From assembly GCA_000755425.1 (NCBI GenBank), contig BBMT01000002.1:434001-498000 (forward strand): 64,000 bases of DNA, read 5' to 3'. Numbering within the stretch: the stretch's first letter is position 1; each line of letters begins with the position of its first letter. The stretch is from Vibrio maritimus. Its GTDB lineage: Bacteria; Pseudomonadota; Gammaproteobacteria; Enterobacterales; Vibrionaceae. This document shows positions 21,364-32,256 of this stretch, in pieces. The notes beneath the pieces were generated by a model. That model did no database searches and was not told the origin of the DNA. It saw nothing but the letters and a program-made list of their open reading frames with translations. Both the position numbers and the translations under genes were made by a program.

Positions 21364-22206
21364 ATGTGTGAATTGCTTGGCATGAGCGCTAATGTGCCAA
21401 CAGATATTTGTTTTAGCTTTACCGGGCTAATCCAACGTGGGGGCAACACTGGCCCTCACAAAGACGGCTGGGGGATTACCTTCTATGAAGGGAAAGGGTT
21501 TCGTACTTTCAAAGATCCACAGCCGAGCTGTGATTCGAAAATAGCAGAGCTGGTACAAAACTATCCGATTAAAAGTAGAGCGGTGGTGAGTCATATCAGA
21601 CAAGCTAATCGTGGCCAAGTGAATTTGGAAAACACGCATCCATTTACTCGAGAGTTGTGGGGGCGCTATTGGACCTTTGCTCACAACGGTCAGTTAACGG
21701 ATTACCAAAAACTCAATACGGGGCATTTTCGACCCGTGGGTGAAACGGACAGCGAGCTCTCGTTTTGTTGGTTGCTTCAAAAGCTAGAACAGCGCTTCCC
21801 AGAGCCACCGCAAGATATGGAGGCGATGTTCGCCTACGTGGCAGAATGTTGCGATGAACTAAGAGAGCTTGGTGTTTACAATATGCTGCTGAGTGATGGC
21901 GAGTACGTCATGACTTACTGCACCAATCACCTTTATTGGATTACGCGAAAAGCACCGTTTGGTAAAGCAACGTTGTTGGATGAAGATGTCACTATCAACT
22001 TCCAAGAAGAGACGACCCCGAATGATGTTGTTTCGGTCGTGGCGACTCAACCATTAACAGGCAATGAAACGTGGCATCGAATGAAGCCAGGAGAATATAA
22101 CCTGTTCCATTTTGGTGAGCGTGTTGGTGGCAATGTGGATGAGCTTGCAGACGTAGCATTTGCAGAGGCCAAGCCTAAAAGCCAAGCACCTACAGAGCCA
22201 TTGTAA
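21364..22206 (+). CDS. yafJ: Class II glutamine amidotransferase, YafJ family
   Basis: 280 residues starting Met-Cys-Glu-Leu-Leu-Gly: the cysteine at position 2 is the N-terminal nucleophile exposed by Met removal in Ntn glutaminases. WGITFYEGKGFRTFKDP, SHIRQANRGQVNLENTHPF and WTFAHNGQL are the typical GATase_6 motifs. No synthase domain is fused, so the partner substrate is unknown. Position after gmhA suggests co-transcription. Confidence 0.9.
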   Translation: MCELLGMSANVPTDICFSFTGLIQRGGNTGPHKDGWGITFYEGKGFRTFKDPQPSCDSKIAELVQNYPIKSRAVVSHIRQANRGQVNLENTHPFTRELWGRYWTFAHNGQLTDYQKLNTGHFRPVGETDSELSFCWLLQKLEQRFPEPPQDMEAMFAYVAECCDELRELGVYNMLLSDGEYVMTYCTNHLYWITRKAPFGKATLLDEDVTINFQEETTPNDVVSVVATQPLTGNETWHRMKPGEYNLFHFGERVGGNVDELADVAFAEAKPKSQAPTEPL

Positions 22207-22247
22207 CTCGTACAGCTATGTGGCTCCTAAAACGTGGCCTGAAAAAT

Positions 22248-22281
22248 GAAAAAGCGAGTGATGAACATCACTCGCTTTTTT
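22248..22281. terminator. Bidirectional terminator between yafJ and purN
   Basis: A 15-bp stem AAAAAGCGAGTGATG / CATCACTCGCTTTTT with a two-base gap; T run at the right, A run at the left. It lies between convergent genes. Confidence 0.88.
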
Positions 22282-22312
22282 GATTGGTTTAAACAGCCGT
22301 ATTGTGGTTTAG

Positions 22313-22951
22313 CTACTTGTCTGCATAGCCTTGTGGCCCAAGAGCAACACCATCCAAAAGGGCTCTACTTCCATCCATGACCAAGCGATCCTCGACAAAC
22401 CATTTCACTACCAATGGGTAAATCTTATGCTCTTGGCTTTGAACTCGTTGCTCTAGTGTTTCAACAGTATCGTCATCGAACACTGGAACTTTTGCCTGTA
22501 GAACAATCGGCCCACCATCCAGTTTTTCTGTGACGAAATGGATACTGGTACCGTGGTGTTCATCGCAGTTCTCGATGGCACGTTGATGCGTATTTAAGCC
22601 TGGATATTTAGGCAATAGTGATGGGTGAATGTTAATCATTCGACCCATATAGTGACGAACAAACTCACCACTAAGAATACGCATGTAGCCTGCTAACACT
22701 AATAGGTCAGGTTTGTGCACATCGATTCGGCGCATCAATTCAGCATCAAATGCTTCTCGTGTTTCGCTTAGCTTAGGGTCGAGAAATTCCGCCTCGGCGC
22801 CAGCATTACGCGCTCGTTCCAGTGCAAATGCTGACTCTTTGTTAGAAAAAACAGCACGCACTTTCGCATTCGAGATAGTCGACTCGCAGGCATCAATGAT
22901 TGCCTGCAAGTTGGTTCCATTACCTGAAACTAAAACAACGATATTCTTCAT
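22313..22951 (-). CDS. purN: Phosphoribosylglycinamide formyltransferase 1
   Basis: Transfers formyl from 10-formyl-THF to GAR in de novo purine synthesis. 212 residues with VLVSGNGTNLQAIID at the N-terminus, the catalytic Asn/His in MINIHPSLLPKYPG, and HHGTSIHFVTEKLDGGPI near the catalytic Asp. It starts four bases after the purM stop, so purM-purN is one operon. Confidence 0.96.
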   Translation of the reverse strand: MKNIVVLVSGNGTNLQAIIDACESTISNAKVRAVFSNKESAFALERARNAGAEAEFLDPKLSETREAFDAELMRRIDVHKPDLLVLAGYMRILSGEFVRHYMGRMINIHPSLLPKYPGLNTHQRAIENCDEHHGTSIHFVTEKLDGGPIVLQAKVPVFDDDTVETLEQRVQSQEHKIYPLVVKWFVEDRLVMDGSRALLDGVALGPQGYADK

Positions 22952-22955
22952 GAAA

Positions 22956-23996
22956 TTAATTGATCTCTACTTGCTCTTCACCAGCTTCTGCAGTTGCGAT
23001 CTCACCAATAACCCATGCGTTCTCGCCTTCTGCTTTTAGAAGTTCAACCGCTGCATCTGCTTGTGCTTTAGGAAGAGCAACAACAAGGCCTACACCACAG
23101 TTGAAAGTACGGTACATTTCGAACGTATCTACGTTGCCTTTCTCTTGTAGCCAGTTGAAGATAGCAGGCCATTCCCAGCTATTACCGTCGATAACTGCTT
23201 TAGTGCCTTCTGGTAGTACGCGTGGGATGTTTTCCCAGAAACCGCCGCCAGTAATGTGAGAAATTGCATGGATATCGTGTTCAGCGATCATCTTAAGAGC
23301 TGATTTGATATAAATTTTAGTTGGCTCTAACAGGTGTTCACCGATGGTGCGCTCACCCAGTTTCTCGTCTTTATCTGCGCCAGATACTTCTAGGATCTTA
23401 CGGATAAGCGAGTAGCCATTTGAGTGTGGGCCGCTTGAACCTACGGCAATAAGTGCGTCACCTGCAGCGACTTTTGTGCCGTCGATGACGTCTTCTTTTT
23501 CAACTACACCTACACAGAAACCAGCAACGTCGTAGTCTTCACCTTCATACATGCCTGGCATTTCTGCAGTTTCACCACCAATAAGCGAACAGCCTGCTTG
23601 GATACAGCCTTCAGCAATACCTGATACCACATCAGCTGCAGTATCAACGTCAAGTTTGCCTGTCGCATAGTAATCAAGGAAGAATAGTGGCTCAGCACCT
23701 TGAACGATTAGATCGTTCACGCACATAGCAACTAGGTCGATACCAATGGTGTCGTGCTTGTTCATGTCTAGGGCTAGGCGTAGTTTAGTACCTACACCAT
23801 CAGTACCAGATACCAATACTGGGTGTTTGTATTTTGTTGGCAACTCACATAAAGCACCAAATCCACCGATGCCTCCCATTACTTCAGGGCGACGAGTGCG
23901 CTTAACCGCGCCTTTAATACGGTCAACTAATGCGTTACCTGCATCAATATCTACACCAGCGTCTTTATAGCTTAGGGAAGTGTTGTTTCCGCTCAC
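22956..23996 (-). CDS. purM: Phosphoribosylformylglycinamidine cyclo-ligase (AIR synthetase)
   Basis: ATP-dependent ring closure of FGAM to AIR in purine synthesis. 346 residues beginning [21 protein letters not shown]; the AIRS motifs [34 protein letters not shown] and [13 protein letters not shown] are complete. It is the first gene of purMN, with a PurR box upstream. Confidence 0.97.
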   Translation of the reverse strand: MSGNNTSLSYKDAGVDIDAGNALVDRIKGAVKRTRRPEVMGGIGGFGALCELPTKYKHPVLVSGTDGVGTKLRLALDMNKHDTIGIDLVAMCVNDLIVQGAEPLFFLDYYATGKLDVDTAADVVSGIAEGCIQAGCSLIGGETAEMPGMYEGEDYDVAGFCVGVVEKEDVIDGTKVAAGDALIAVGSSGPHSNGYSLIRKILEVSGADKDEKLGERTIGEHLLEPTKIYIKSALKMIAEHDIHAISHITGGGFWENIPRVLPEGTKAVIDGNSWEWPAIFNWLQEKGNVDTFEMYRTFNCGVGLVVALPKAQADAAVELLKAEGENAWVIGEIATAEAGEEQVEIN

Positions 23997-24061
23997 GGGA
24001 CAGTCCTCGATAAATAAATGGATGTGAAAGCGGCGCTATTCTAACAGGGGTTTATCCAAAA

Positions 24062-24077
24062 AGGAAAACGTTTGCGT
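24062..24077 (-). promoter_or_regulatory. PurR box upstream of purMN
   Basis: The 16-mer reads AAACGTTTGCGT at its right end and agrees with ACGCAAACGTTTGCGT at 14 of 16 positions. It sits 66 bases upstream of the purM start, as expected for purine repression. Confidence 0.8.
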
Positions 24078-24176
24078 AAGAAAATACAAACTATTTTCTC
24101 GAAGCATCAATCTGTGTATTTACAGTCTGTTGTGACATTTTATTGCGTACAAATACCATTTTGCCCACATTGCTAA

Positions 24177-24205
24177 CTGAAATAGTCAAAGAAACCATGT
24201 ATAAT
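24177..24205 (+). promoter_or_regulatory. Sigma-70 promoter of upp
   Basis: A consensus TATAAT -10 at 24200-24205 lies 17 bases after CTGAAA (4 of 6 to TTGACA). The predicted start falls at about 24210-24212, just before a GGTTTTG tract and about 30 bases upstream of the upp ATG. Confidence 0.65.
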
Positions 24206-24239
24206 TTGCAGGTTTTGTAAAATTTTGCCGGAGTTGGAC

Positions 24240-24864
24240 ATGAAAGTTGTTGAAGTTAAACACCCCTAGTAAAACACAAGCTTGGTTTGATGCGTGAAGG
24301 GACATCAGCACCAAGCGTTTCCGCGAGCTTGCGACGGAAGTGGGTAGCTTGTTAACGTACGAAGCGACTGCAGACTTTGAAACTGAGAAAGTAACGATTG
24401 AAGGTTGGAACGGCCCAGTTGAAGTTGACCAAATCAAAGGTAAGAAAGTGACCGTAGTGCCAATCTTGCGTGCAGGTCTTGGTATGATGGACGGCGTTCT
24501 TGAGCACATGCCTAGCGCACGTATCAGTGTGGTTGGTATCTATCGTGATGAAGAAACACTTGAGCCAGTGCCATACTTCAACAAGCTAGCATCAAACATT
24601 GACGAGCGTATTGCACTTGTTGTTGATCCAATGCTAGCAACGGGTGGCTCAATGATCGCGACTATCGACCTTCTAAAAGAGAAAGGCTGTAAGCACATTA
24701 AAGTTCTAGTATTGGTTGCGGCACCTGAAGGTATCGAAGCACTAGAAAAAGCGCATCCAGAAGTTGAGCTATACACTGCTGCTATCGATGAGTGCCTAAA
24801 TGACAAAGGCTACATCGTACCTGGTCTAGGTGATGCTGGTGATAAGATCTTCGGTACTCTATAA
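24240..24864 (+). CDS. upp: Uracil phosphoribosyltransferase (two frameshifts near the start)
   Basis: Salvages uracil to UMP with PRPP. The true N-terminus starts at the ATG at 24240 (MKVVEVKHP) after a GGAG ribosome site. One C is missing in the C run at about 24266, and one G at about 24300. With both restored the frame reads [21 protein letters not shown] and runs to the stop, giving 208 residues, exactly the usual size. The PRPP-binding loop [13 protein letters not shown] and the uracil-binding [16 protein letters not shown] end are intact. It faces uraA, its functional partner, across a terminator. Confidence 0.94.
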
Positions 24865-24896
24865 GTTCCGATTGCCCAGTAGTAACAAAGAAATAG

Positions 24897-24928
24897 TAAA
24901 AAGGCTGACCATTGGTCAGCCTTTTTTT
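24897..24928. terminator. Bidirectional terminator between upp and uraA
   Basis: AAAGGCTGACC / GGTCAGCCTTT stem with three-base loop, A run before and T run after. Confidence 0.88.
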
Positions 24929-24941
24929 GTGTCAGTAGGAA

Positions 24942-26182
24942 TTAGTCTTCTATCTGAGCGTTATCGACAACTTTATTCTCACCGAGATCGTGAGGCAGAA
25001 TTTGGTTCAAAATAATCGCGACGATACCACATAGACTCACACCTTGAAGGCTGAAGTCGCCAATACCAAATGCCATACCACCGATACCAAATACTAGTGT
25101 AATCGCAACGATCACTAGGTTGCGTGACTTATGCAGATCCACATTGTTTTTAATCAGTGTATTCAGACCGACGGTCGCGATAGAGCCGAATAGCAAAATC
25201 ATGATGCCGCCCATCACTGGCACAGGAATCGTCTGAAGAATCGCACCAAGTTTACCAACCAGTGCAAGCACAATAGCGGTGACAGCAGCCCATGTCATGA
25301 TGACTGGGTTAAATGCTTTAGTCAGCATCACTGCCCCTGTTACTTCACTGTAAGTTGTATTTGGCGGCGCACCGACCATAGATGCTGCAATTGTAGCCAC
25401 ACCGTCACCCGCAATCGTGCGGTGAAGGCCTGGTTTTTTCAAGTAGTCTTTACCGGTTACGTTTGAAATAGCTAGCATGTCGCCTACGTGCTCAACCGCT
25501 GGAGCGATGGCAACCGGCAGCATGAACAAAATTGCGTTGATGTTAAACTCTGGCGCAGTGAAGTTAGGTAGCGATAACCAAGAAGCTTCAACAACTGGCG
25601 TGAAATCAACGACACCAAAGAACAGACTGGTCACGTAACCTGCCAAAATACCACTCACGATAGGCAGTAGCTTAAGGAAGCCTTTCGCGAACACGCTAAC
25701 CCCAACGGTTACAACAAGTGAAATGGCCGAGATCCACAGTGCTGCATTGCCATCTATGAGCTGAACAGCACCATCCCTGTTTTACCAAGCGCCATGTTTA
25801 CCGCGACAGGAGCAAGACCCAAGCCGATAACCATGATAACGGGACCAACAACGACCGGTGGTAGCAGTTTGTGAATGACTTCCACGCCTTTTACTTTGAT
25901 CAGTGCACCCATAAGAACATAGACGACACCTGCAGCCATTAGGCCACCCATGGTGGCGCCGATACCCCAAGTTTGCACACCAAACATGATCGGCGCGATG
26001 AAAGCAAACGAAGAGGCTAGGAAGATTGGTACACTACGGCGTGTTACCAATTGAAACAGTAAGGTACCGACACCTGCACCAAATAGTGCTACGTTAGGAT
26101 CTAAGCCAGTTAAAAGGGGTACGAGTACCAAGGAGCCAAATGCGACAAACAGCATTTGCGAGCCTTGTAAGATCGTTTTCAT
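24942..26182 (-). CDS. uraA: Uracil:H+ symporter UraA, NCS2 family (one frameshift)
   Basis: Inner-membrane uracil permease with about 14 membrane segments. The N-terminal piece has GLDPNVALFGAGVGTLLFQLVTRR and FLASSFAFIAPI; the second piece has the NCS2 motif PAVEHVGDMLAIS (the transport Glu) and VGAPPNTTYSEVTGAV. The frame breaks near 25775 in a GGG/CCC run; adding one base joins VNMALGKTG to DGAVQLIDGNAALW. The repaired length is about 413. In E. coli upp-uraA is an operon in one direction; here the two genes converge. Confidence 0.93.
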
Positions 26183-26435
26183 AATGATTTTCCAAGCAAG
26201 TCAAAAAGAGTTAAGCAAAACGGATGGGATTCTAGCATCTTGTAATCGTTTACTTAATGATCTAGTTAAAGAGAACGCTGTTTTTGTAGCCTGAATCTCA
26301 ATAGCTCGAGTGAGTTACTATTTGATCCACAGATGCGAGCCAGTAAACCCACTTATTGACCAAACCTTGAAGTAGTGAGCTTGCTCCAAAACGCATACTT
26401 GCTTATCATTTCCGCTTATCTGTTTGTAATTTAGG

Positions 26436-27640
26436 ATGCTTATGCGTTATTTAGCTTGGTTGTTGGCCGCCGCGTGTGCTTTGCCAGCGTATGCGTTGAC
26501 AAAAGTCGATATCTATTCGACGGAAGTAGTTGTGGATGCCCAGCAGCCGAATGCCGATGAGTTGGCACGTCAAAAAGGCATGTTAGAAGTGTTGATTAAA
26601 GCCAGTGGCGATCTCAATGCAGCGTCCAACCCGGTTGTTAAAAAGGCATTGGGTAAGAGCTCTCAATACATCACTCAGCTTGGTTACACTCAAGTCGATG
26701 GTGAGCAGGCGATGCGCTTGAGCTTCAATAGCCAGCAAATCAATACGCTACTCACGCAAGCGGACTTGCCGTCGTGGCCTGTTGAACGCAAAAACGTCAT
26801 GGTATGGCTGGTGGAAGACAGTGGCTACGACCGTACCATCGTTTGGGAGCATAGCAACTCACAAGCCGCTAGCCAGCTGAAAAAAGAAGCCAATCGTCGC
26901 GGGTTGCCAATTACTTTCCCAATCGGTGACTTTGACGATATCACAGGGATCCAAACCACAGACCTTTGGGGTGGTTTTGTCGGCCCTATTGCAGAGGCAA
27001 CGGCGCGCTATCCGGTTGATGCCATTGCCGTGATTCGTCTGCAAGGCAATAATTTACGCTATACCCTGTACGACCAAACGCCGGACAAACTGGTAGAAAC
27101 ACATTATCTCCAGTGACGGGGTCAACATCCGGGGAACTCGCTATTGCTAGCGCTATTGATGAGATCAGCGATTACTATGCCTCTCAAAATGCAGCGACGA
27201 CGCTTGGAGAGAGCGCAGGCATGGTAACCGTGTCTTTCTCACGTATGAGTAGTGCAGATGCCTTTTTCACACTAGAGCGTGCTCTTGGCCGCTTAGCCTC
27301 AACCGCTAAAGTTGACGTGGCTGAAGTGAGTGGTGATGTAGTAACAATGCGTGTGTCTCTGCTTGGCTCACTAGAAGCATTTGAAGAAGAAGTGTTGAAA
27401 TTGGGTTTGGTGAAAAAGCTTGAGCAAGCACCAGTAGAAGTTCCAGTGCAAGCGCCCGTGCAAGATAGCGAAGTATTAGCAACGGAAGAGGTAGGCACAT
27501 CAGAGCAAAGTTCGTCAGTTGAACAGAGTGAGAGCGGCGTAGCGCCAACCGATACCGCGATTGGAGAACTTGTGACTGACGGCATGACCGAGCTTGGAAA
27601 GCCGGCGCAGCCTGAACTTAGCTTTGAGTGGCTGTATTAA
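26436..27640 (+). CDS. DUF2066 domain-containing exported protein (one frameshift)
   Basis: About 401 residues after repair. The N-terminus MRYLAWLLAAACALPAYA is a signal peptide. The DUF2066 region covers KVDIYSTEVVVDAQ to PVDAIAVIRLQG. The frame breaks near 27110: adding one C after TATCTC joins THYL to VTGSTSGELAIAS. The last 90 residues are acidic and rich in Gln, Val and Ser, a low-complexity tail. Function unknown; probably periplasmic. Confidence 0.8.
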
Positions 27641-27670
27641 TCGGTACAGATAACTTTCGTTTTCCCATTG

Positions 27671-27699
27671 AAAAAGGAGGCATGATGCCTCCTTTTTGT
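27671..27699. terminator. Terminator after the DUF2066 gene
   Basis: A 13-bp stem AAAAAGGAGGCAT / ATGCCTCCTTTTT, nearly without loop, with runs on both sides; it can serve the convergent DUF2069 gene too. Confidence 0.8.
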
Positions 27700-27745
27700 T
27701 TGTATCGCTCAGCTCTTCAAAGGCTCAGCTGTTTCTAGCGTACCG

Positions 27746-28170
27746 CTATTTTCCAAATCGCTCGCGTTCTTTCTTTTCTACCGATGATAGTCTTGGCAGT
27801 TTCAACCCCATATCGCGGCCTTTCAGTCGAGCATAGACGGTGTTACCCACAAAGGCGAAGCTGGTGAGAATGAGCTCAACGAGAGCTAGCCATCGCTCGC
27901 CTCATCGGCGTATAGCAGAGTCAGCGCATGTAAAAAGTACAGCATCAACACAAAGTTGGCCCAAGCGTGGGTATAAGGTTTCCCCGCTAATATGCCCGGT
28001 AGAGGTAGCAACAATGGGATCAACCAAGCCACAGTTAAAGCATACGGATTGATATGCGGGTGCGGCGACAAGTAGCCATGCCATAAGCCGACCCAAAAGA
28101 GCAGGGCAAAGTTGGCAGTGAGAGCAAAGGCGCGCATATTTGCAGTATTGATTAGGGAATTACGGCTCAT
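27746..28170 (-). CDS. DUF2069 inner-membrane protein (one frameshift)
   Basis: About 141 residues after repair. The first part has three membrane segments (FALLFWVGLWHGYL, LIPLLLPLPGILAG, LMLYFLHALTLLYAD). The frame slips near 27900; adding one G gives GERWLALVELILTSFAFVGNTVYARLKG and a basic tail ending ERERFGK with a TAG at 27746-27748. Fourth gene of a minus-strand group bepA-arsC-wrbA-DUF2069. Function unknown. Confidence 0.8.
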
Positions 28171-28203
28171 CGATTGTACCTAGTCCTTGATACAGATTAG
28201 TCT

Positions 28204-29128
<925 letters not shown>

Positions 29129-29146
29129 AAGGGTTCCTTTCTGTTT

Positions 29147-30597
29147 TTATTGTAGTGCCATGAAACGCTCACGGGCGACCAATAGCTGGTCGATTCGCGC
29201 GTCATAGCGAGCTTGTTTTAAACTTCCGAGTTCGGCGAGTTGGCTAGCCTGGGAGTAGACTGAATCGACTTATCCCACTGAGCGTTTAACGCCATAAGTT
29301 CAGCGCGTGCGGCCAAGTCTTCCGCACTGTTACCGAGCTTAATGTTAGCCTCAGAGAGTAAGTGCCAGCCGTTGGTGTCTTTTGGTCTATCGTGGGTAAA
29401 GCGCTGCAGTACCTTGATAGCCTCATCCGTTTTGTCACTCTCAAGCAACGCATTAGCATAGTTGATAGTAATAACCGCATTGTTTGGTTTCACCTTGAGT
29501 GCACTTTCCATCAGTTTTACTGATTTTTCAGGCTGCTTTTTCGCGATGTATAGATCCGATGCAGCATCGAGATAGAAGTTGTTGTTCGGATCATGTTTGA
29601 GCAATTTGTCGAGTATCGCTTCGGCTTTGTCTAGCTGGTTCGTGTCGAGATAGACCAACGCCTTACCATATTCAAACGAGTTCTGAATTTTCGGTGGCGC
29701 TTTTCTGGCAGTACGCTGGAACCAGTCCATTGCCGCATCGGATTTGATGCCAGCATGGCGAGCTACAATACGTGCTCTAGCTAAATGGTAACTGATTGAT
29801 GGCTGTACACGCAGCGGTGGATAGGCCTGAGCACGTTCGCGAGTATCGGTGATACGATCTTCTGGTAATGGGTGAGTAAGTAGCATTGGTGGTGGCTTAC
29901 TGGCGTATCGATACTCATCGGCAAGGCGGCCGAAAAAGCGTGGCATATCATTCACGTCGAATTTAGCGCGCGCTAAGGTGGCAATACCAAAACGGTCTGC
30001 TTCTTTCTCATTACTGCGGGTGTAGTTGATAGAAGCCTGCATCGAGCCCGCGGTTGTTGCCGTGAGCGCCGCCATACCAGCTTGAGGGGCAGCGATTGCA
30101 AGGAGCAGTGAGCCCACTAGCGCGGCAACGGTTGCTGGAGAGCGGCGTGCCTCGTCTTCCATTCGGCGTGCGAGGTGACGCTGCGTTACGTGGGCAATTT
30201 CGTGCGCCATAACAGAGGCAAGCTCACTTTCTGAGTGCGCATGCAGAAATAAGCCTGAATGAAGCGCGACATATCCGCCAAAGAAGGCAAATGCGTTAAT
30301 GTTTCGATCGCGGATCATGAAGAAAGTGAACGGCGTTTTTACATCGTTAGCGCTGGAGACTAATCGATGCCCAACCGAGTCTATATATTCATTGAGCACA
30401 GGGTCATTAATGATAGGTGAGCTAGCACGTATCATTCGCATGTAGGCATCACCATAGATCAGCTCTTGATCTATGGTCAGTGTTGCACCCGCAGCCGTGC
30501 CGATATCGGGCAGATCCATCTCGGCGTACGACACTTGGGGAGTAGATAATGTGGCTGCAATACATAAGCAAAGCAACGAACGGGTACGTTTCAACAT
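29147..30597 (-). CDS. bepA: Beta-barrel assembly-enhancing protease BepA (one frameshift near the C-terminus)
   Basis: Periplasmic zinc metallopeptidase/chaperone that helps assemble or degrade LptD and other outer-membrane proteins. A signal peptide is followed by an M48 domain with the zinc motif VMAHEIAHVTQRH and the third ligand region NEKEADRFGI; TPR repeats fill the C-terminal half. The frame slips near 29252; adding one base changes the PRLANSPNSEV end to QASQLAELGSLKQAR...ERFMALQ and moves the stop to 29147-29149, giving 483 residues. E. coli BepA has a similar length. Confidence 0.93.
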
Positions 30598-30862
30598 GCT
30601 GGTGAGGTAACTCCTTTATAGTTGGTAAGTAAGACCACAAAACTAACGCTGGGTTTCCTACCATATCCTCTAGGGCAACATTTTTGCATACGGATAGACG
30701 TTAGAAAAGGACTTATCCGTGACAAAGATAGACTTTAGTTATTGTTTGTGGGTGATACATTGTCGAGGTAATTGGCGTTCTGTAACACATACGGGTTGGG
30801 GATGCTTGAAAAAGTCTTTACAATAGACGCATTGAAGGTAAACCACATACTGCGCGTGCAAG

Positions 30863-31120
30863 ATGATGAGTGAAAACAAGCTGATGACGCACATTGAACT
30901 CGATTTAGAGCAAGAGCGTTGTCCTATGTCACTGCTTTTGGTTAAGCGAGCCTATAAGGCTCTGGGTTCTAACCAGACACTGACGGTTAGAATCATCGAT
31001 AGTCAGTCCGTTCGTGATTGTAGGAGCTACCTGATCAAGCACAAAGCTGACGTGCAGTGCCAACAGCAAGGCGAGGTTACCGTAATGACAATAGTTAATA
31101 AGAAGGATAGCGAATGCTAG
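30863..31120 (+). CDS. TusA-family sulfur-carrier-like protein
   Basis: 85 residues, or 78 if the downstream Met is used (MTHIELDLEQERCP). The conserved Cys-Pro of the TusA/SirA fold is present in ERCPMSLLLVKRAYKAL, but the usual second proline of CPxP is Ser. The C-terminus reads CQQQGEVTVMTIVNKK. It overlaps perM by seven bases, so they are coupled. A function in sulfur relay is only by fold. Confidence 0.75.
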   Translation: MMSENKLMTHIELDLEQERCPMSLLLVKRAYKALGSNQTLTVRIIDSQSVRDCRSYLIKHKADVQCQQQGEVTVMTIVNKKDSEC

Positions 31121-32184
31121 AAATGGTCCGTCGTTGGTATAAACGACGTTTTTCAGATCCAGATGCAGTAAGTCTGGTGGTTATTTTGCTATTTGGTTTT
31201 ATCACCATTTACTTCTTTGGCAACTTGATTGCCCCATTGCTTGTGGCGATCGTGCTGGCTTACTTACTTGAATGGCCGGTGAGCAAGTTGCACTCGCTTG
31301 GACTTCCTAGAACGTTTGCTGTTGTGACTGTCATACTAGTCTTTATTGGGCTGATGTTAATGGCCATCTTTGGCTTAGTACCAACGATTTGGAATCAGGT
31401 GGGTAATCTGCTCAATGATATCCCAAATATGTACACTGGATTGCAGCAATTCGTAGCCTCTCTTCCCGAGCGCTACCCCGACCTTGCAGAAGTACATCTA
31501 GTTGAATCCATCATTATCAATATGAGAGACAAGGTTCTTGTATTGGGCGAGAACGTGGTCAAAGGCTCTCTGGCATCGCTTGTCAGTCTGGCTGCGCTTG
31601 CCGTCTATCTGATTTTGGTGCCACTATTAGTGTTCTTCTTACTAAAAGATAAAGAAGAAATGGTAGGCATGGCAAGTGGCGTACTACCGCAAAACCGCCG
31701 CTTAGCGAACAAGGTCTGGGTTGAGATGAACCAACAGATTTCCAATTATATTCGCGGCAAGGTACTGGAAATCTTAATCGTTGGTACGGTGAGTTACATT
31801 ACATTTGCAGTACTGGATCTTCGCTATTCAGCGCTACTTGCGGTGCTTGTCGGTTTCTCAGTGCTGATTCCTTATATTGGTGCAGCAGCCGTTACTGTGC
31901 CGGTCGCGATCGTCGGTCTTTTCCAGTGGGGGCTAGCTCCTCAGTTCTATTGGCTACTGTTGGCTTACGGCATCATTCAAGCGCTAGATGGGAACGTATT
32001 GGTGCCGATCTTGTTCTCAGAAGCTGTAAATCTGCACCCAGTGGCAATCATTGTTGCCGTGTTGGTGTTTGGAGGCCTGTGGGGCTTTTGGGGCGTATTC
32101 TTTGCTATACCTCTGGCGACTTTGGTAAAAGCAGTATGGAATGCACTGCCAAGTCATGATGAACCCATACAACCTGCGACATAG
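31114..32184 (+). CDS. perM: AI-2E family transporter / PerM-like permease
   Basis: 356 residues with about eight membrane segments: the first pair at 22-60 (VVILLFGFITIYFFG, LLVAIVLAYLLEW), then a soluble helical stretch (100-150), and the family motif region GFSVLIPYIGAAAVTVPVA and QALDGNVLVPILFSEAVNLHP. The family exports small solutes; the substrate here is not shown by sequence. It shares its transcript with the TusA-like gene upstream and ends at a terminator. Confidence 0.85.
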   Translation: MLEMVRRWYKRRFSDPDAVSLVVILLFGFITIYFFGNLIAPLLVAIVLAYLLEWPVSKLHSLGLPRTFAVVTVILVFIGLMLMAIFGLVPTIWNQVGNLLNDIPNMYTGLQQFVASLPERYPDLAEVHLVESIIINMRDKVLVLGENVVKGSLASLVSLAALAVYLILVPLLVFFLLKDKEEMVGMASGVLPQNRRLANKVWVEMNQQISNYIRGKVLEILIVGTVSYITFAVLDLRYSALLAVLVGFSVLIPYIGAAAVTVPVAIVGLFQWGLAPQFYWLLLAYGIIQALDGNVLVPILFSEAVNLHPVAIIVAVLVFGGLWGFWGVFFAIPLATLVKAVWNALPSHDEPIQPAT

Positions 32185-32204
32185 AAGCAAATAACATTCA
32201 TAGT

Positions 32205-32234
32205 AAAAAAGCCGCTCAAAAGAGCGGCTTTTCT
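32205..32234. terminator. Bidirectional terminator between perM and bcp
   Basis: AAAAGCCGCTC / GAGCGGCTTTT stem with loop AAAA, between convergent genes. Confidence 0.88.
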
Positions 32235-32256
32235 ATAGCTAAATGTTACTGAAGGC

